The notes under the pieces: generated by a model
Seen by the model: the letters and a program-made list of their open reading frames with translations, nothing else
What the model was told of the DNA's origin: nothing
Database searches by the model: none
Part shown: positions 53,999 through 64,000 of the stretch, in pieces
Layout of the letters: each line of letters starts with the position of its first letter
How positions within the stretch are numbered: the first letter of the stretch is position 1
Source of the DNA: Phanerodontia chrysosporium
Taxonomy: Eukaryota > Basidiomycota > Agaricomycetes > Polyporales > Phanerochaetaceae
Reading direction: 5' to 3'
Length of the DNA stretch: 64,000 nt
NCBI GenBank assembly: GCA_001910725.1
Contig: MJGA01000006.1
Location: 1,612,001-1,676,000, forward strand
Made by a program: the position numbers and the translations under genes

Positions 53999-55288
53999 AT
54001 GGCCCACGAAAACAACATACTCATTGCGCGTCACGACGTACGGCCGACTACACACTCATTCGATACACAAAACGTACCTATCGAGATCTGGGAGCACATC
54101 CTCGACCTCATTGACGACTTTCCGACGTGGAAGATCTGCGCAGTTACGTGTCGCGCATTCCTTCGTCGCAGCCGTCGCAACCTCTACCGAAGGGTATGTT
54201 TGACGAATCAATACAATGCAGAGCTTCTCGTGCAGGTTTTGCACAACAATACGGACAGCCGCGTGGCCATAAACGCACTCTCGCTCGTCTATCCCTCGGC
54301 GACGGCGCCGACGGGCCCTGTCGCCCGTTTCCTCTTTCCCATGCTCCCCAAGCTACAATATCTGCACATCCGCTCATCGAAGATGCACACGCCAATCGAC
54401 CCCCTGCTGTACATCGCCCTGCTGCCCGTCAGCCAGACCGTAACCAAAGTGAAACTGGACTGGTGCACGCTCCAGGACCTCACAGATGTCGTACGCCTCT
54501 TGAACGCACTGCCGAACCTGAAGGACCTCGCGCTCCACGAGCTCTCGTTCCGCCGTACGACTATCGCGCAGGACCAAGGAGGCGTCGGCTGGCCCGTGAT
54601 CCGCCTATCGTCCCTGTGCCTCGAGGAGTCCTACCACCCTTTCGTGGACTCCCTGGTGCGCTTGCTATCCCAAACACCGAGCACACCGTCGCTCGAGAAG
54701 CTATACTTTTGCTTCAACACCAGCATTCCGACCCCTCTGCGGGATGCGGCAGACCTCTTCAAGGAGACCCTGCACACGCTCGCCCTTGATATCTTGCGCA
54801 CAAACGGTACGTCTGTAGCCTGTCCATCTGTGGTATCGGACTTCTCACGACAACGCGATGTGCCCGTAGGCCCCTTAGTACTCCCGAAAATGCCCTCTCT
54901 GCGCCACCTGCACGTCCGCATCGAAGTCAAAGACATCGTGCACTGCGCCACGCTCCTGCAGGGCCTGCTGCCGGGGACCATCGAGGACCTCTCTCTGTCT
55001 TTCACGCACCACGGCTTCATCGACGCGACGCCGGAGGGCATACCGTGGGAGCGCATCGCCGGGATCGCAGGCCTCGACGCCGTGCTCGACCACCCGCGGT
55101 TCTCGGCGCTCCGCCGGCTCAGCATCCGGTGCTTCATGTGGCAGCCGGACTGGAAGTGCGACCTGCCGCCATCGGCCTGCCGCGAGCACATCCTGGGCAA
55201 CTGGCTCCCGAGCGTGGACCGCAGCCTCTGGGTCGATGACTTTAGAGACGTGTTCGCTTTTGCGCCAGAGGTGCGGTACACGATATAG
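53999..55288 (+). CDS. F-box paralogue C, intact
   Basis: The intact member of the local family. F-box: VPIEIWEHILDLIDDFPTWK, ICAVTCRAFLRRSRRNLYRR. Then TAPTGPVARFLFPMLPKLQY, VTKVKLDWCTLQDLTDVVRL and NALPNLKDLALHELSFRR. A 63-base intron (GTACGT ... CCGTAG, 54,807-54,869) at the position shared with paralogues A and B keeps the frame open, so a naive reading gives 429 residues instead of the expected 408. The last exon has LPKMPSLRHLHVRIEVKDIV, PWERIAGIAGLDAVLDHPRF and SALRRLSIRC, ending FAPEVRYTI. A probable substrate adaptor of an SCF ubiquitin ligase; the target is unknown. Confidence 0.75.
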   Translation: MAHENNILIARHDVRPTTHSFDTQNVPIEIWEHILDLIDDFPTWKICAVTCRAFLRRSRRNLYRRVCLTNQYNAELLVQVLHNNTDSRVAINALSLVYPSATAPTGPVARFLFPMLPKLQYLHIRSSKMHTPIDPLLYIALLPVSQTVTKVKLDWCTLQDLTDVVRLLNALPNLKDLALHELSFRRTTIAQDQGGVGWPVIRLSSLCLEESYHPFVDSLVRLLSQTPSTPSLEKLYFCFNTSIPTPLRDAADLFKETLHTLALDILRTNGTSVACPSVVSDFSRQRDVPVGPLVLPKMPSLRHLHVRIEVKDIVHCATLLQGLLPGTIEDLSLSFTHHGFIDATPEGIPWERIAGIAGLDAVLDHPRFSALRRLSIRCFMWQPDWKCDLPPSACREHILGNWLPSVDRSLWVDDFRDVFAFAPEVRYTI

Positions 55289-55597
55289 TAATATTCTTTG
55301 CAAGTCGGCTCGTATGGAACTTATCACCTCAAATCATCTGCGTTGCAAGCCTTCGTTTCGAATGATGACTATCCTAGCCCTGACCCTGCGGTTGTATTCC
55401 TCACTAAATCACGGTCTCAATCCACACACCCGGTGTCACGTCGACAATTGTAACATAGCAGTCATCGCAAAGGTTCGTTTCTAGAAGTCCTATAGAGTTC
55501 GTCATAGTACACGCTACGGTATCGTACAAAATTCCAAGTATTTCAATATTCATCAAGTTATCGTACACCGTTGTTCCAATCTCCGTGGACGAGTCAT
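55289..55597. other. Convergent 3' flanks, no gene
   Basis: About 310 bases between the stop codons of the F-box paralogue C and the aspartic protease. Nothing was recognised. Confidence 0.45.
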
Positions 55598-57176
55598 CTA
55601 GTTGGTAGTGGCATCCGTGAACGGCGTCGTCGCGAGGCCGACCTGGGCGTTGCCCGTATCGAACACGCTGTAGAAGCGCTGCAGGAACGCGAATCCGTCT
55701 GCACAGCACAGCAATCAGCTTCCATGGCACACACAATGCCCGAACGGGCGCGACGTACTGATGAAGTCGAGGCCCTGGCCGCTCGGACTGCCCATGTCCG
55801 CGACGACAAGGTAGATGCTGTCCGCGTCGCCGCCGAGCATGCTGTTGAGCGCGCGCGGCCAGATCTGTGCGTTCGGCGTGAGCTCGAACAAGGTGCCACC
55901 TGTGCGGAATATCAACAACGGCCCCTTCGCGAACGAGAAATCAAGGTGCGGGCGCACCGATGTTGAAGAACAGGCTCTGGAGGTTCTCGAACTGCTGCTC
56001 GGTGATCCTGAGCAGGCCGGTCGTCTGGTCCATCGTCGCGCCGGTCGCGCGCTGGTACTTCTCGAACGCGTCGGTCGCGATCATGAGGAGCGTCGTGCCG
56101 GTGTCGACGATCCCCGCGGAGCCGCTGAGCAGCGTCTCGCCCTGGCCGTACGACAGGTCCTGGTCGATGCCCCAGTAGTTGCTCGCGGGCGACGTCTTCG
56201 TGATCGGCACGAAGGTCACGTCGCCGGTGATCCTGCAGGAAAGCACGTCAGTAAGGAGGTGTGTAGCGAAGTAGGGGACAAGAACCCACTTGCTATTGTC
56301 GATGCCGCCGAAGTTAAGCTCGCCGTTGATGGCGCCTTCCTGCGCGGTCGGCTCGTAGAAGATACCAAGGGAGTCGGAGGTAATAGTGCCCTGTGAGAAC
56401 AGGTTGTCGACGACGGTCGGGATCATGTTCTGTCCGGAGACAGTGCCCTGCGTCAAGTCGGTGGGACCGACACCCAAGATACCGTCGACGCCCTGGAATC
56501 CCTGCGCCTGCGATGCAACACCAATGGACTGGTTCTGGATGACGAGTGACGGTCCGAGCGTCACGGTGTCGATAACTAGCTCAACGTTGAGTAAACAAAG
56601 AGACCGCGAGAGGCAGCAGACTGCTTACACTCAGTTCCCGAGAAGGAGCCAGAACCATAGCTGACGTTCTACACCATTTGTTAATACCATCAATACCAGA
56701 CAATGTGTCGGTAATACATACGACGCGATCGCCGGTTGACTTGCTGGTGCTAGTCTTGACGTATTGCTTATCGGCACCAACCCAGGTGTTGGAGCTGCCT
56801 AAGAAGACGCTCGTATCGTCAGCGCCAGCCAAAGGAAACAGACCGAGCTTGCACAAACCCGTGTCAATCAGGAGCGTGTAGGTGGTCGCAGGACTGCCGA
56901 CGCCGACCGCCGCGGTGTAGGTCACACCAGCGTCGGTAACGTCGACACCGGCACCCCCGGAGCTCGGCGCGGTGCCGCCGCCGGTGCCAGAGCCCGTCGA
57001 GCCCCCGCCGGTGTGGCCGTGGCCATGGTGGTGCCTGGAGCGGAGCTCGCGCACGCCCAGCGGGCCATGAGGACGGACGGCGCGAGCATCTTCTGCGCCC
57101 GGGCGCGGTCGCGGGAGACGATCTCCTTGCCGTGGCGTGCCGCGAAGCGGCCGACGAACGGAATGCTGCTTGACAT
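55598..57176 (-). CDS. Aspartic protease, pepsin family A1 (polyporopepsin-like)
   Basis: A pepsin-type endoprotease. The first catalytic motif is TYTLLIDTG joined to SSNTWVGADKQYV across a 60-base intron (56,799-56,858) that keeps the frame. Family landmarks are GVDVTDAGVTYTAAVGVGSP, SIGVASQAQGFQGVDGILGV, GPTDLTQGTVSGQNMIPTVV, the second motif AGIVDTGTTLLMIATDAFEK, and GFAFLQRFYSVFDTGNAQVG at the end. The N-terminal segment (SSSIPFVGRFAARHGKEIVS, DRARAQ) matches the propeptide of secreted relatives, but no signal peptide precedes it in this reading. A His/Gly/Ser-rich linker follows. The frame changes near 57,065 between the propeptide and this linker. The usual product is secreted; here the 5' end may be incomplete. 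Confidence 0.88.
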
Positions 57177-59628
57177 GGTGGCTATTGCAGTTGTTGTGTA
57201 GTGGGAAGCGAGGTTTGAGGTGTTTTTGTTATAGTGGAAGGGGGAGGAACGGGTTTCTGGAGGATAGAGGGCGAGAAATGGCGACCTTTAAGTACGTGAA
57301 GACAGGCGCAGCATCCGTATTTTGTCACAACGGTCCATCTGCTCCGCCTACGAGGAATTGAATTTTGCTACGTGCGAGAAGTCGCGGTGGGGACAGTTTT
57401 TGCGATGAAGCCATGCTGACGTAGATGCATCATCGCCCGACGAAGGATTCTCGAAAAGCAAGGAGCATGCCACTTGCCTCAGGCTCAGAGGCACAAAAAT
57501 ATCCTGCTGTGCACAAGGGAAGAATCAGAACGAGGCCGAATCCGCCTCTTCTTCTCATCACCCACTATCTGCAGCTCGCACCGTGACAGTTCCGAGGTGG
57601 AATGCTTGGAAGACCCGACGACTTATGGGCCACACCATGCTTCCAGCTCGCGTTATCTGGTCTGACGTGGTGGGTCGTGAAAGGTTGGCCAGAAGAACGA
57701 GGCTGTACGGACCAAGGTTGTGCTTTCTCGTGACCCCCTCGTGGCGTATCCGAGCATGCCGAGGTCCACAGCGACGCCAGGCACGTCTGCAACCCAAAAG
57801 CGCATGGCTTCGATGTGGATACGGTGTAGGTTATCCACCTGGTTACCACCGAGGAGGAGCCGGGGCGTATGGGGATCCTGGTCCTGTTGAGCACATGCAG
57901 GTGGCATCCCCGCAAGCCCACGAGGAAGCCGGCGGCAACCCTGGCGGCTCCGACTACGCCTGCCTCTTTGGGAAGCAAACTCGGGGCAATCTTTCGCGCT
58001 GCCGCGCTGCCGATCTCTCTCGCTCTGACCCACATCTACTCAACCACAGCCTTGGTTGTCTCGCTCTAGGCTTTGTCTCTCGGACCCTCTGTGAAAACAG
58101 CCCGCTCGATGCAGGAATAGTTCCAACGATGTGGCAGTGTTCGCCGGTACATCTTGTCCACTCAGCTTATCTGCCTGTCGCTCCCAGCACGGAGACGGTG
58201 CGTGCACATTCCGAGGTGAAGACAAAACAGGCGAGCTAGACACCACGCACATCGTCAGCGACGGAGCTACGGTCATTCATCACCGAGTCACTTCTCACCT
58301 AGTGGGCAGCCTCAAGACTCCGCTCTGCAACGACCATCCACAGATTCTGGGATCATAGTGACATCATGAACCGCAACCATGTCAATAACCTGGAATCCTG
58401 CATTCGCCATATGTAGGCACATTCTCCCATCTCGCCACACCATCCCGCACGCTATCCTTGTGGCGCGGGCGACTTCAGGTACCCAGCCGTGGTACCTCTG
58501 ACGTCTTTGCAATGCGTTTTTCGTGAGGCTGGAGCTACGACCTCATTCCAAGGTACCGTGCCGTTTGATGCAGTATTTTCGTCAGATGACTTGACTTGCG
58601 TCTATGTCCACCGTCACAGGGCGGTCGGGGCTTGCATCTTGGAAGGAAGGCTGATTCTGCAGCGCTTTGCGACGTGCTGTGCGGAACGTCATCTTGCCGC
58701 TGAACTCCTCATAGCTTGGCTCTGCGCTGAGTGCTCGGTAATATAGCCTGGTGAGGCACAGTCAGTGCCCCCCCCCCCTCTAGTTTGATTGCAACTATAG
58801 CAGGCGTCTTTTACGTACGTACCCGCAATGGCAAACTACCTCGCCCCTCAGCTGTTCATGATTGCCATATATTGTACACGCCTCGCGCTTGGGGTAGACA
58901 AGTCTATCTGCTGAGATAACCGGTCCGCCAGCGACTTTACGTCCACGATATCCCGACTTGATTTCCGTGTCAGGTACGCACCTTGGCGCCACGCGGCTAT
59001 CTCAGAGCCAACCTGCATTTCTGGACAATGTCTGTCTCTCGCATAACGCAGTAGTCGATCCCGTAAACATCCAAATACAACGGAAACGTGTTACCACGAT
59101 ACGCAATGCGCTTGTTCGAATTCATACTGGTATCCCAGGCTTTGTTCTTCTCCATCTGGCGGAGCGCGGAACATGCGAAGCGACGCCTTATTCACTTGGT
59201 TGCGACAGAAACCGCGCAGTGCTATGGTACCAAGGACACTGTGAGCGGTCTTGGCTTCCACCTCCGATAACAAACATTCCTTATGCTACAAGCGCATGTC
59301 AGGCAGGTTGCTGTACTAGAAAACATGTGCTAACCGCGAACGGAAGAGAGCAGTCAAAACGTCTGGCTTGCGCAGGCTTGAAGTACCATTCTGTATGATT
59401 ACCACACGACAACCTCGTGTTTTCCTGACGATGTGTGCAGCCTCGGACGTCCGCACGCTGATTGAGCGGTGTTGGAGGAATGGATGTTGTATTGTATTGC
59501 TCGCGCGCGTTTTGGGTGTGACGCGAAAGCGCTTAGTCAGCGTAAATCTCAATGCTGGAGCGCACAGAGGCACGGCGACGGGCGACAAACGCTCCTTTAA
59601 ACCTCTACCGCCGTCCTTGCCAGTCAAG
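57177..59628. other. Long intergenic region, no recognised gene
   Basis: About 2.45 kb. Frames at 57,583-58,239 (+) and 57,565-58,035 (-) overlap each other and neither looks like a known protein. A C10-11 run occurs near 58,770. The right end holds the upstream region of the secreted-protein gene. Confidence 0.4.
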
Positions 59629-61188
59629 ATGGCCTCCACACTGTTCTTCCTTCTGCTATGCACACCATTACTTTCGTTTGCTCACGACGTCCGGGGCCCG
59701 CCGCCCAGCCCGCTGCACCGACGTTCGAATGTACCACCAGAAGGATTCTTCAACCCCATGGACCACGGCGGGAGCATGCTCACGGTGCGCCCTTCGCAGT
59801 CGGCTTGCCCGCGGTACCCTCGAGCTGAGCGACGTGCAGAAAGTACCAGGGACCTTCCCCGCTGGCCTGGGAGAGCCCATAAACGTTATCATATCCGCCA
59901 ACTCTGACCCAGACGTCCTGAAGGACCAGGAGACCGACGGAGGCTTGCGGAATTACTTCCTGTGCGTTTGCAGTACAGTCCATCTTGCGTGCAGCACTCA
60001 CTGGGCGCCGCAGATCCTTTGGCTATGCGTCCGAATGCCTAGGGCAACACCTGGGCGATGACCAGGCGGCGAACCTCGGGGACGGACATGGGTACCGTGA
60101 GTGTCCGGTCACAGGCGCAAACGACCATGCCCGTTGACAGCACACAGTGAACGAGACGGCGTCATCCGGTGGGACTACGGCGACCCGCAGCTGGGCTCGT
60201 GCAAGGAGACGATACAAGGCGGCGCCCACTTCCGCTTCTGGGTGCAGAATGGTGACAAGGCTGATAGGTACGCTTCCCCTGATCCCGCGTCCAAGACAAT
60301 TGTCTCACTCTCACAGCAGCGGTGCCATCTTTGTGGCGGCTTCATATGAGAAGCCAATAGCAGGTGTGTGCTGTACGAGTTGTGAGGTCGGAGAGGGTCC
60401 TGACGCAGTCCAGAGCAACACGACATCATCTTCAATGGGTGCGTCCTGCCGTGTTTCAAAGGTTGATCACGCATGTTGACTTGGTCATAGCTACAACCTT
60501 GGTCGGTGAGTCCGAAGTGTTAGTCCAGGACGCCGACGGCGTGCTGATCGCCCTCGCAGAGACTGGATGATCGGGAACGCGACGAACCAGTCGTCGCTGA
60601 TACCCACGCTGAACGTGACGAACGAGACCACATACAGCGGCCGGACGTCGTTCGCGAACTACACGTACGAGACGGACGTGAAGTACATCAGCGGCCTGCT
60701 CCAGAACACGAGCGATGGCATCAATCACTATCTGACTGTCGGCGGAAACGGCATCAACGCTGTCGACGGCCTTGTGGCTGTGATGCAGGTCAAGATCGTC
60801 GATCGGCCCGCCGTCAGAGCATCGTACGTCTGCCCTTCTGCTCTCGCGCGTGCGGGCACCCCTGCTCACTCCGCCTCGCAGCGCCGCGGGGCACCTGTCC
60901 GCACCGCCAATAGCCTGGCTCCTCCTCGCCCTGGTGGCACTCGCATCCCCCTCTCGCTCCCCTTCTAGACGTCATAGACACGAAACGGACTCTCTTTCCC
61001 TCTCCCTTTTCTCACATCTACCTCTTACGATATCGCAACACCTTTTGAGCGTACGCAACGGGACACTCTTTCGCCTTACACCGTGGATAACGGGATCCTT
61101 GTCGGATACAGTTACATCTGTTCACCCTAGTGATTCCGCACCCCTCTGCACTGCCCGCTTTGCATGGATCGCCGCATCTGTACAATAG
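59629..61188 (+). CDS. Secreted or GPI-anchored protein of unknown function, with micro-exons
   Basis: A clear signal peptide (MASTLFFLLLCTPLLSFAH) precedes the mature start DVRGPPPSPLHRRSN. Exon 1 ends at 59,784 and an intron runs to 59,839; exon 2 starts KVPGTFPAGLGEPINVIISA. Later segments are QETDGGLRNYF, FGYASECLGQHLGDDQAANL, IRWDYGDPQLGSCKETIQGG and AHFRFWVQNGDKAD. Then come short exons: 60,317-60,363 (GAIFVAASYEKPIA), 60,414-60,438 (25 bases, QHDIIFN) and 60,491-60,505 (15 bases, YNLGR). The long last part reads DWMIGNATNQSSLIPTLNVT with many N-glycosylation sites. A final exon gives APPIAWLLLALVALASP, a hydrophobic C-terminus like a GPI or membrane anchor. One frame change lies near 60,155. 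Resembles basidiomycete secreted proteins without assigned function. Confidence 0.72.
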
Positions 61189-61632
61189 CACTCATCTTTC
61201 GCCATCTAACGAAATCTCACGATGCAGCGCGCGCATGTCGTCCTTCGCACGTTATATAGACCTTACTCGTATCCGAGGGCTGGACCGCTTTTGGGACACT
61301 AAGCAATTCAGGTCGCATAAATTTGAGGCTGCATGAGTACACGAAAGAGTGCTACACTAACGAGGTCATATTAGAAAACAGCTATTGAAAGGAGGCGGGG
61401 AAACACGGGACACGTGAGCTCGGGCACGAATGAGTGTCGGGATGTTTGAGAGAGAATAAGCAGGAGCGCCGCCTGATGCCAACGAGGGGGAAGACATGGA
61501 ACGCCAGAGACACAACATGGAGTGAGATAGGTGGACAGCAAGAGGCGGACGTACACGACCCAAATGGGAGGCATATTGATTCGTACACAAGAAAAGAACA
61601 CACGACCGGGGGGGGGGGGGGGACAGCACGCG
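61189..61632. other. Convergent spacer with a long G run
   Basis: About 440 bases between convergent genes. A run of about 14 G lies at about 61,608-61,621, just past the stop of the FYR gene. No gene was recognised. Confidence 0.5.
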
Positions 61633-64000
61633 TTACCGGTCGGACGCGGCGCCGTTCGCAGCGCCCCGCAGGCGCGACACGCCGCCGTTGAGCGGCGTCG
61701 CCTCGTACGGCGAGTCGGGGCTGCGCGGCGCGGTGTTGTACGCGTTCATGATCGTCGCAAACGGCGCGGGCACCGCCTGCTGCTGCTGCTGCGGGGCGGC
61801 GGCGGCGGCGCGTACGGCGCGCGCTCGGGGTACCCGCGCGGCGAGTACGCCTCGCGCGGCAGCGCCGGCGAGTGTGACGCCGTCCGCGGCGGGAGCGCGG
61901 GCGACGGGTGCGGGTGCGAGTTCGTGCGCGCCGGCGGCGCGGAGCCGCGCTCCTCGGGCGAGCGGTGCTCGTCGCTCGTGAGCGAGTGCACGCTCGTGCG
62001 CCGCGCACGGCCCTCGCGCTCGCGCGCCGCGGACTCCTGGCCCTGGTGGAAGGTGATCGACTTCATCGGCGTGCGGTCCATGATGCTCGCCATCGGGTGC
62101 GGCCCGCTCGCCTGGCCGTTGCCCTCGGGCGTGTCGACGTGGATGATCTGCAGCTCCTTGCCGTCCTCGCCCTTGTACGACGAACCGGGCTGCGGCGACG
62201 GCGTCGCACCCATGGCAATGACGCTCATCGCGCTGCCATTCGAGTTCACGACGGTGCTGCTCTCGGCGGCGGCCTCTTCGGCTTCTTGGGAACCGTCTGG
62301 CAGGGCTGGGATCACTGCGGCGTGACGTCCACCTAATGGTCTGCACCAGATGATAAGCACGTAGAAAACGCCAATCGAGATCTTCACTCACCCTCCCTCA
62401 ACGAAATTCTGCCAGACGTAGTCCCTCAGGCGATCCGCACCCGGAAGTTCCTGGATCAGGTGCTTGATCGTGTTTTGGCCCAGGCCGAAAAAGTCGGGGC
62501 CAGAGACGCTATTGCTATGCTGGCGGTTGCGGATGTGGTTCGCGCTACGGACGATGACCGACCAGGCTCCTGTCGCCGTGCCTGCAATGATCGGCTCGGG
62601 CAGCTCCTCGCACGAGATCTGGAACTTGGGCCCGTCGCCGCCGTCGAGTATCTTGCAGCGATAGACCGCATCCCCATTAGGGTCGACCGTCGACAGATAG
62701 CGTCTGCGGTGCGGAAAACGTGAGCGATCGCGCCACAGCGCTGCAGGCCGCCTCGAGCAGCACACACACGCACCTTGTCACCTCGTACCCGACCGGGAAG
62801 ATGTACCGCTCCGTGTGGAAGTGCTCCCGCATGCAGATCTCGCCGAGGCTCACGACCGTCATGATCCCGACGTTGAGCGGCAGGATCGGCCGGCCCTTCT
62901 TGTCGCGCGGGACCATCGGGATGCTGTAGCTCCTGCTCGTCACCGTGTGCGCCTTCAGCCGCTTCGGCTTCGCGCGCGAGCCGGGCGGCGGGCCGCCGTG
63001 CCCAGGGCCGCCAGGGTGCGGGTAGTAGGGCACGCCGCGGGAGCCGCCAGGCCCGAGCATGACCTGTGGAGGGTAGCCGTAGCCTGGCGGCGGCGCCGGC
63101 ACGCCGTGCGGCGAGTGCATCGGCGGGGGCACACCCATGGGCATCGGTGCGGGCGAACCCGCGTGTTCGTACTGTGCGTAGTAGCGGCGTCGCTCATCCT
63201 CATACGGGTCGGGGTGGTACCGGTAGTCGCCATGCGGAACGGGCACGCCGCCTTGCGGGTGCGGCCAGGCGCCCCAGGAGCCAGGAGGCGGCGGGCCGCG
63301 CTCGTCGTAGCGCGGGGGCGGATGGTCGTAGCCCCGGTAGTGGTCGTGCTCAGGCGGTGGCGGTGCAGACGAAGAGGGGGTGTGTGCATAGCGGTCGTCG
63401 CCAACTGGCGTGTGGGGCGAGTTGGAATCCTTCCGCATTGGCGGACCACGCGCAGAAGCACTCTCAGTCGGCGACACACGCGAAGGCTCCAGTGGCTCCA
63501 TCGGAGGCGGCGGCGACGGGCGGCGGTCCACCATCTGGCGTTCGCGCTCGCGCTCGCGTTCACGCTCACGTTCAAGCGAAAGCATCCTCTCCTTCTCCCG
63601 CTCGCGCTCGCGTTCGCGCTCACGTTCGATCTCCCTCTCCGTCTCCCGCTCCCGTTCCCGTTCTCGCTCCCGTTCTCTTTCTCTTTCTCTCTCGCTCTCG
63701 CGCTCGCGCTCGCGCTCTCTTTCTTCCAACTCCCTGCGCTGTATCTCGTGCTGACGTTCGCGCTCGTGTTCCTCCCGTGCGATGCGTTCGCGCTCCATCT
63801 GCGCCTCTCGGTCGCGCTGTGCCTCGATCTCGCGCTCTCTCTGCAGCTCGTGGTCGCGCTGGCGCTGGCGGGCCTGTCTCTCCTGCTCATACTCGTCGGT
63901 CTCCATCGGGTGGTCGTCCTCGTGCGGGTGGTGGTGGCGGTGGTGGTGCTCGTGTTCGTGGGGGTGCTCATGGTGGTGGTGCGCATGGTGGTGCGCGTGC
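61633..64000 (-). CDS. FYRN/FYRC-domain nuclear protein, 5' end beyond the window
   Basis: A probable chromatin or transcription regulator. From the right edge inward: a His-rich stretch (HHHAHHHHEHPHEHEHHHR), then about 110 residues of Arg/Glu repeats that should form a long charged single helix, a Pro/Gly/Tyr-rich disordered part, then GRPILPLNVGIMTVVSLGEI and HFHTERYIFPVGYEVTR (FYRN). After an intron come RYLSTVDPNGDAVYRCKILD, GPKFQISCEELPEPIIAGTA, WSVIVRSANHIRNRQ and SGPDFFGLGQNTIKHLIQEL (FYRC). A further intron (GTGAGT ... CCATTAG) leads to a Ser/Pro-rich tail with IMDRTPMKSITFHQGQ. The frame changes near 61,800 at CCGCCGCCCCGCAG. The other frame reads QQQQQAVPAPFATIMNAYNT to TAA at 61,633, which looks like the true end; staying in frame gives a stop at 61,746. 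TBRG1-like proteins share this domain pair. Confidence 0.85.

Noticed and set aside
57583..58239. 218-codon plus-strand open frame
   Set aside because: It overlaps a long minus-strand frame, has Arg/Trp/Cys-rich content without any recognisable segment, and shows no splice or start context.
58760..58785. C10-11 run (and a G run of about 14 at about 61,608)
   Set aside because: Simple homopolymers, likely assembly-sensitive; no functional reading supported.
1..64000. CRISPR arrays, operons, rRNA and tRNA genes
   Set aside because: Looked for and not seen; the DNA is eukaryotic nuclear, and no cloverleaf or regular spaced repeats were found by eye.

Overview
The window is nuclear DNA of a filamentous basidiomycete, most likely a wood-decay Agaricomycete of the Polyporales type. 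The evidence is GC-rich coding sequence broken by many 50-65 base GT-AG introns, an aryl-alcohol-dehydrogenase-type aldo/keto reductase, a polyporopepsin-like aspartic protease, an expanded family of F-box genes, a Tad1-type LINE and chromodomain Ty3/gypsy elements. The order is inferred from gene content; I could not run a species search.

Layout. 0.4-20.2 kb is a run of ordinary genes, nearly all on the minus strand: a Ser/Thr kinase with a long coiled-coil tail, an aldo/keto reductase, an AAAP-type transporter, a decayed small gene (+), a MIF/tautomerase homologue, the ergothioneine synthase Egt1 and a DHHC palmitoyltransferase. A 5'-truncated LINE (20.3-22.1 kb) sits 70 bases upstream of the DHHC start codon. 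22.4-37 kb holds an F-box gene, an arrestin-like gene, a gelsolin/CapG-like gene convergent with a DCAF-type WD40 gene, ribosomal protein eS19, another F-box gene, pyruvate decarboxylase and a third F-box gene. 37.5-55.3 kb is an F-box and retrotransposon nest. A Ty1/copia element (37,966-42,754, TSD CACAC) splits the coding sequence of one F-box-like gene. A Ty3/gypsy chromovirus (43,963-51,657, TSD CGGCA) lies about 50 bases upstream of the start codon of the next F-box gene, which is followed by a further paralogue. 55.6-64 kb holds an aspartic protease, a secreted or anchored protein with micro-exons, and the 3' part of an FYRN/FYRC nuclear protein that runs off the right end.

The most interesting signal is in the chromovirus. 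From its predicted transcription start (44,467) to the gag ATG (45,924), about 1.46 kb contains no ATG in any frame, although it carries a 234-codon open frame (ORF1) and a gag frame that stays open for 510 bases upstream of the gag ATG. The primer-binding site after the left LTR is a perfect 10-base complement of the predicted RNA 5' end, as in Tf1-type self-priming. The LTR also holds a candidate 59-base intron whose two boundaries carry the same 18-base sequence. The right LTR could drive an equally ATG-free leader into the downstream F-box gene. The copia element appears to use the internal (anticodon-arm) part of initiator tRNA-Met as primer.

A caution for the whole window: many recognisable genes (kinase, reductase, Egt1, gelsolin, DCAF, several F-box genes, protease, secreted protein, FYR protein) contain isolated one-base frame changes with intact coding on both sides. 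That fits uncorrected indels in a draft assembly at least as well as pseudogenes, so exon models here are approximate. Gene ends were set from start and stop codons, and splice sites are given only where I could read them.
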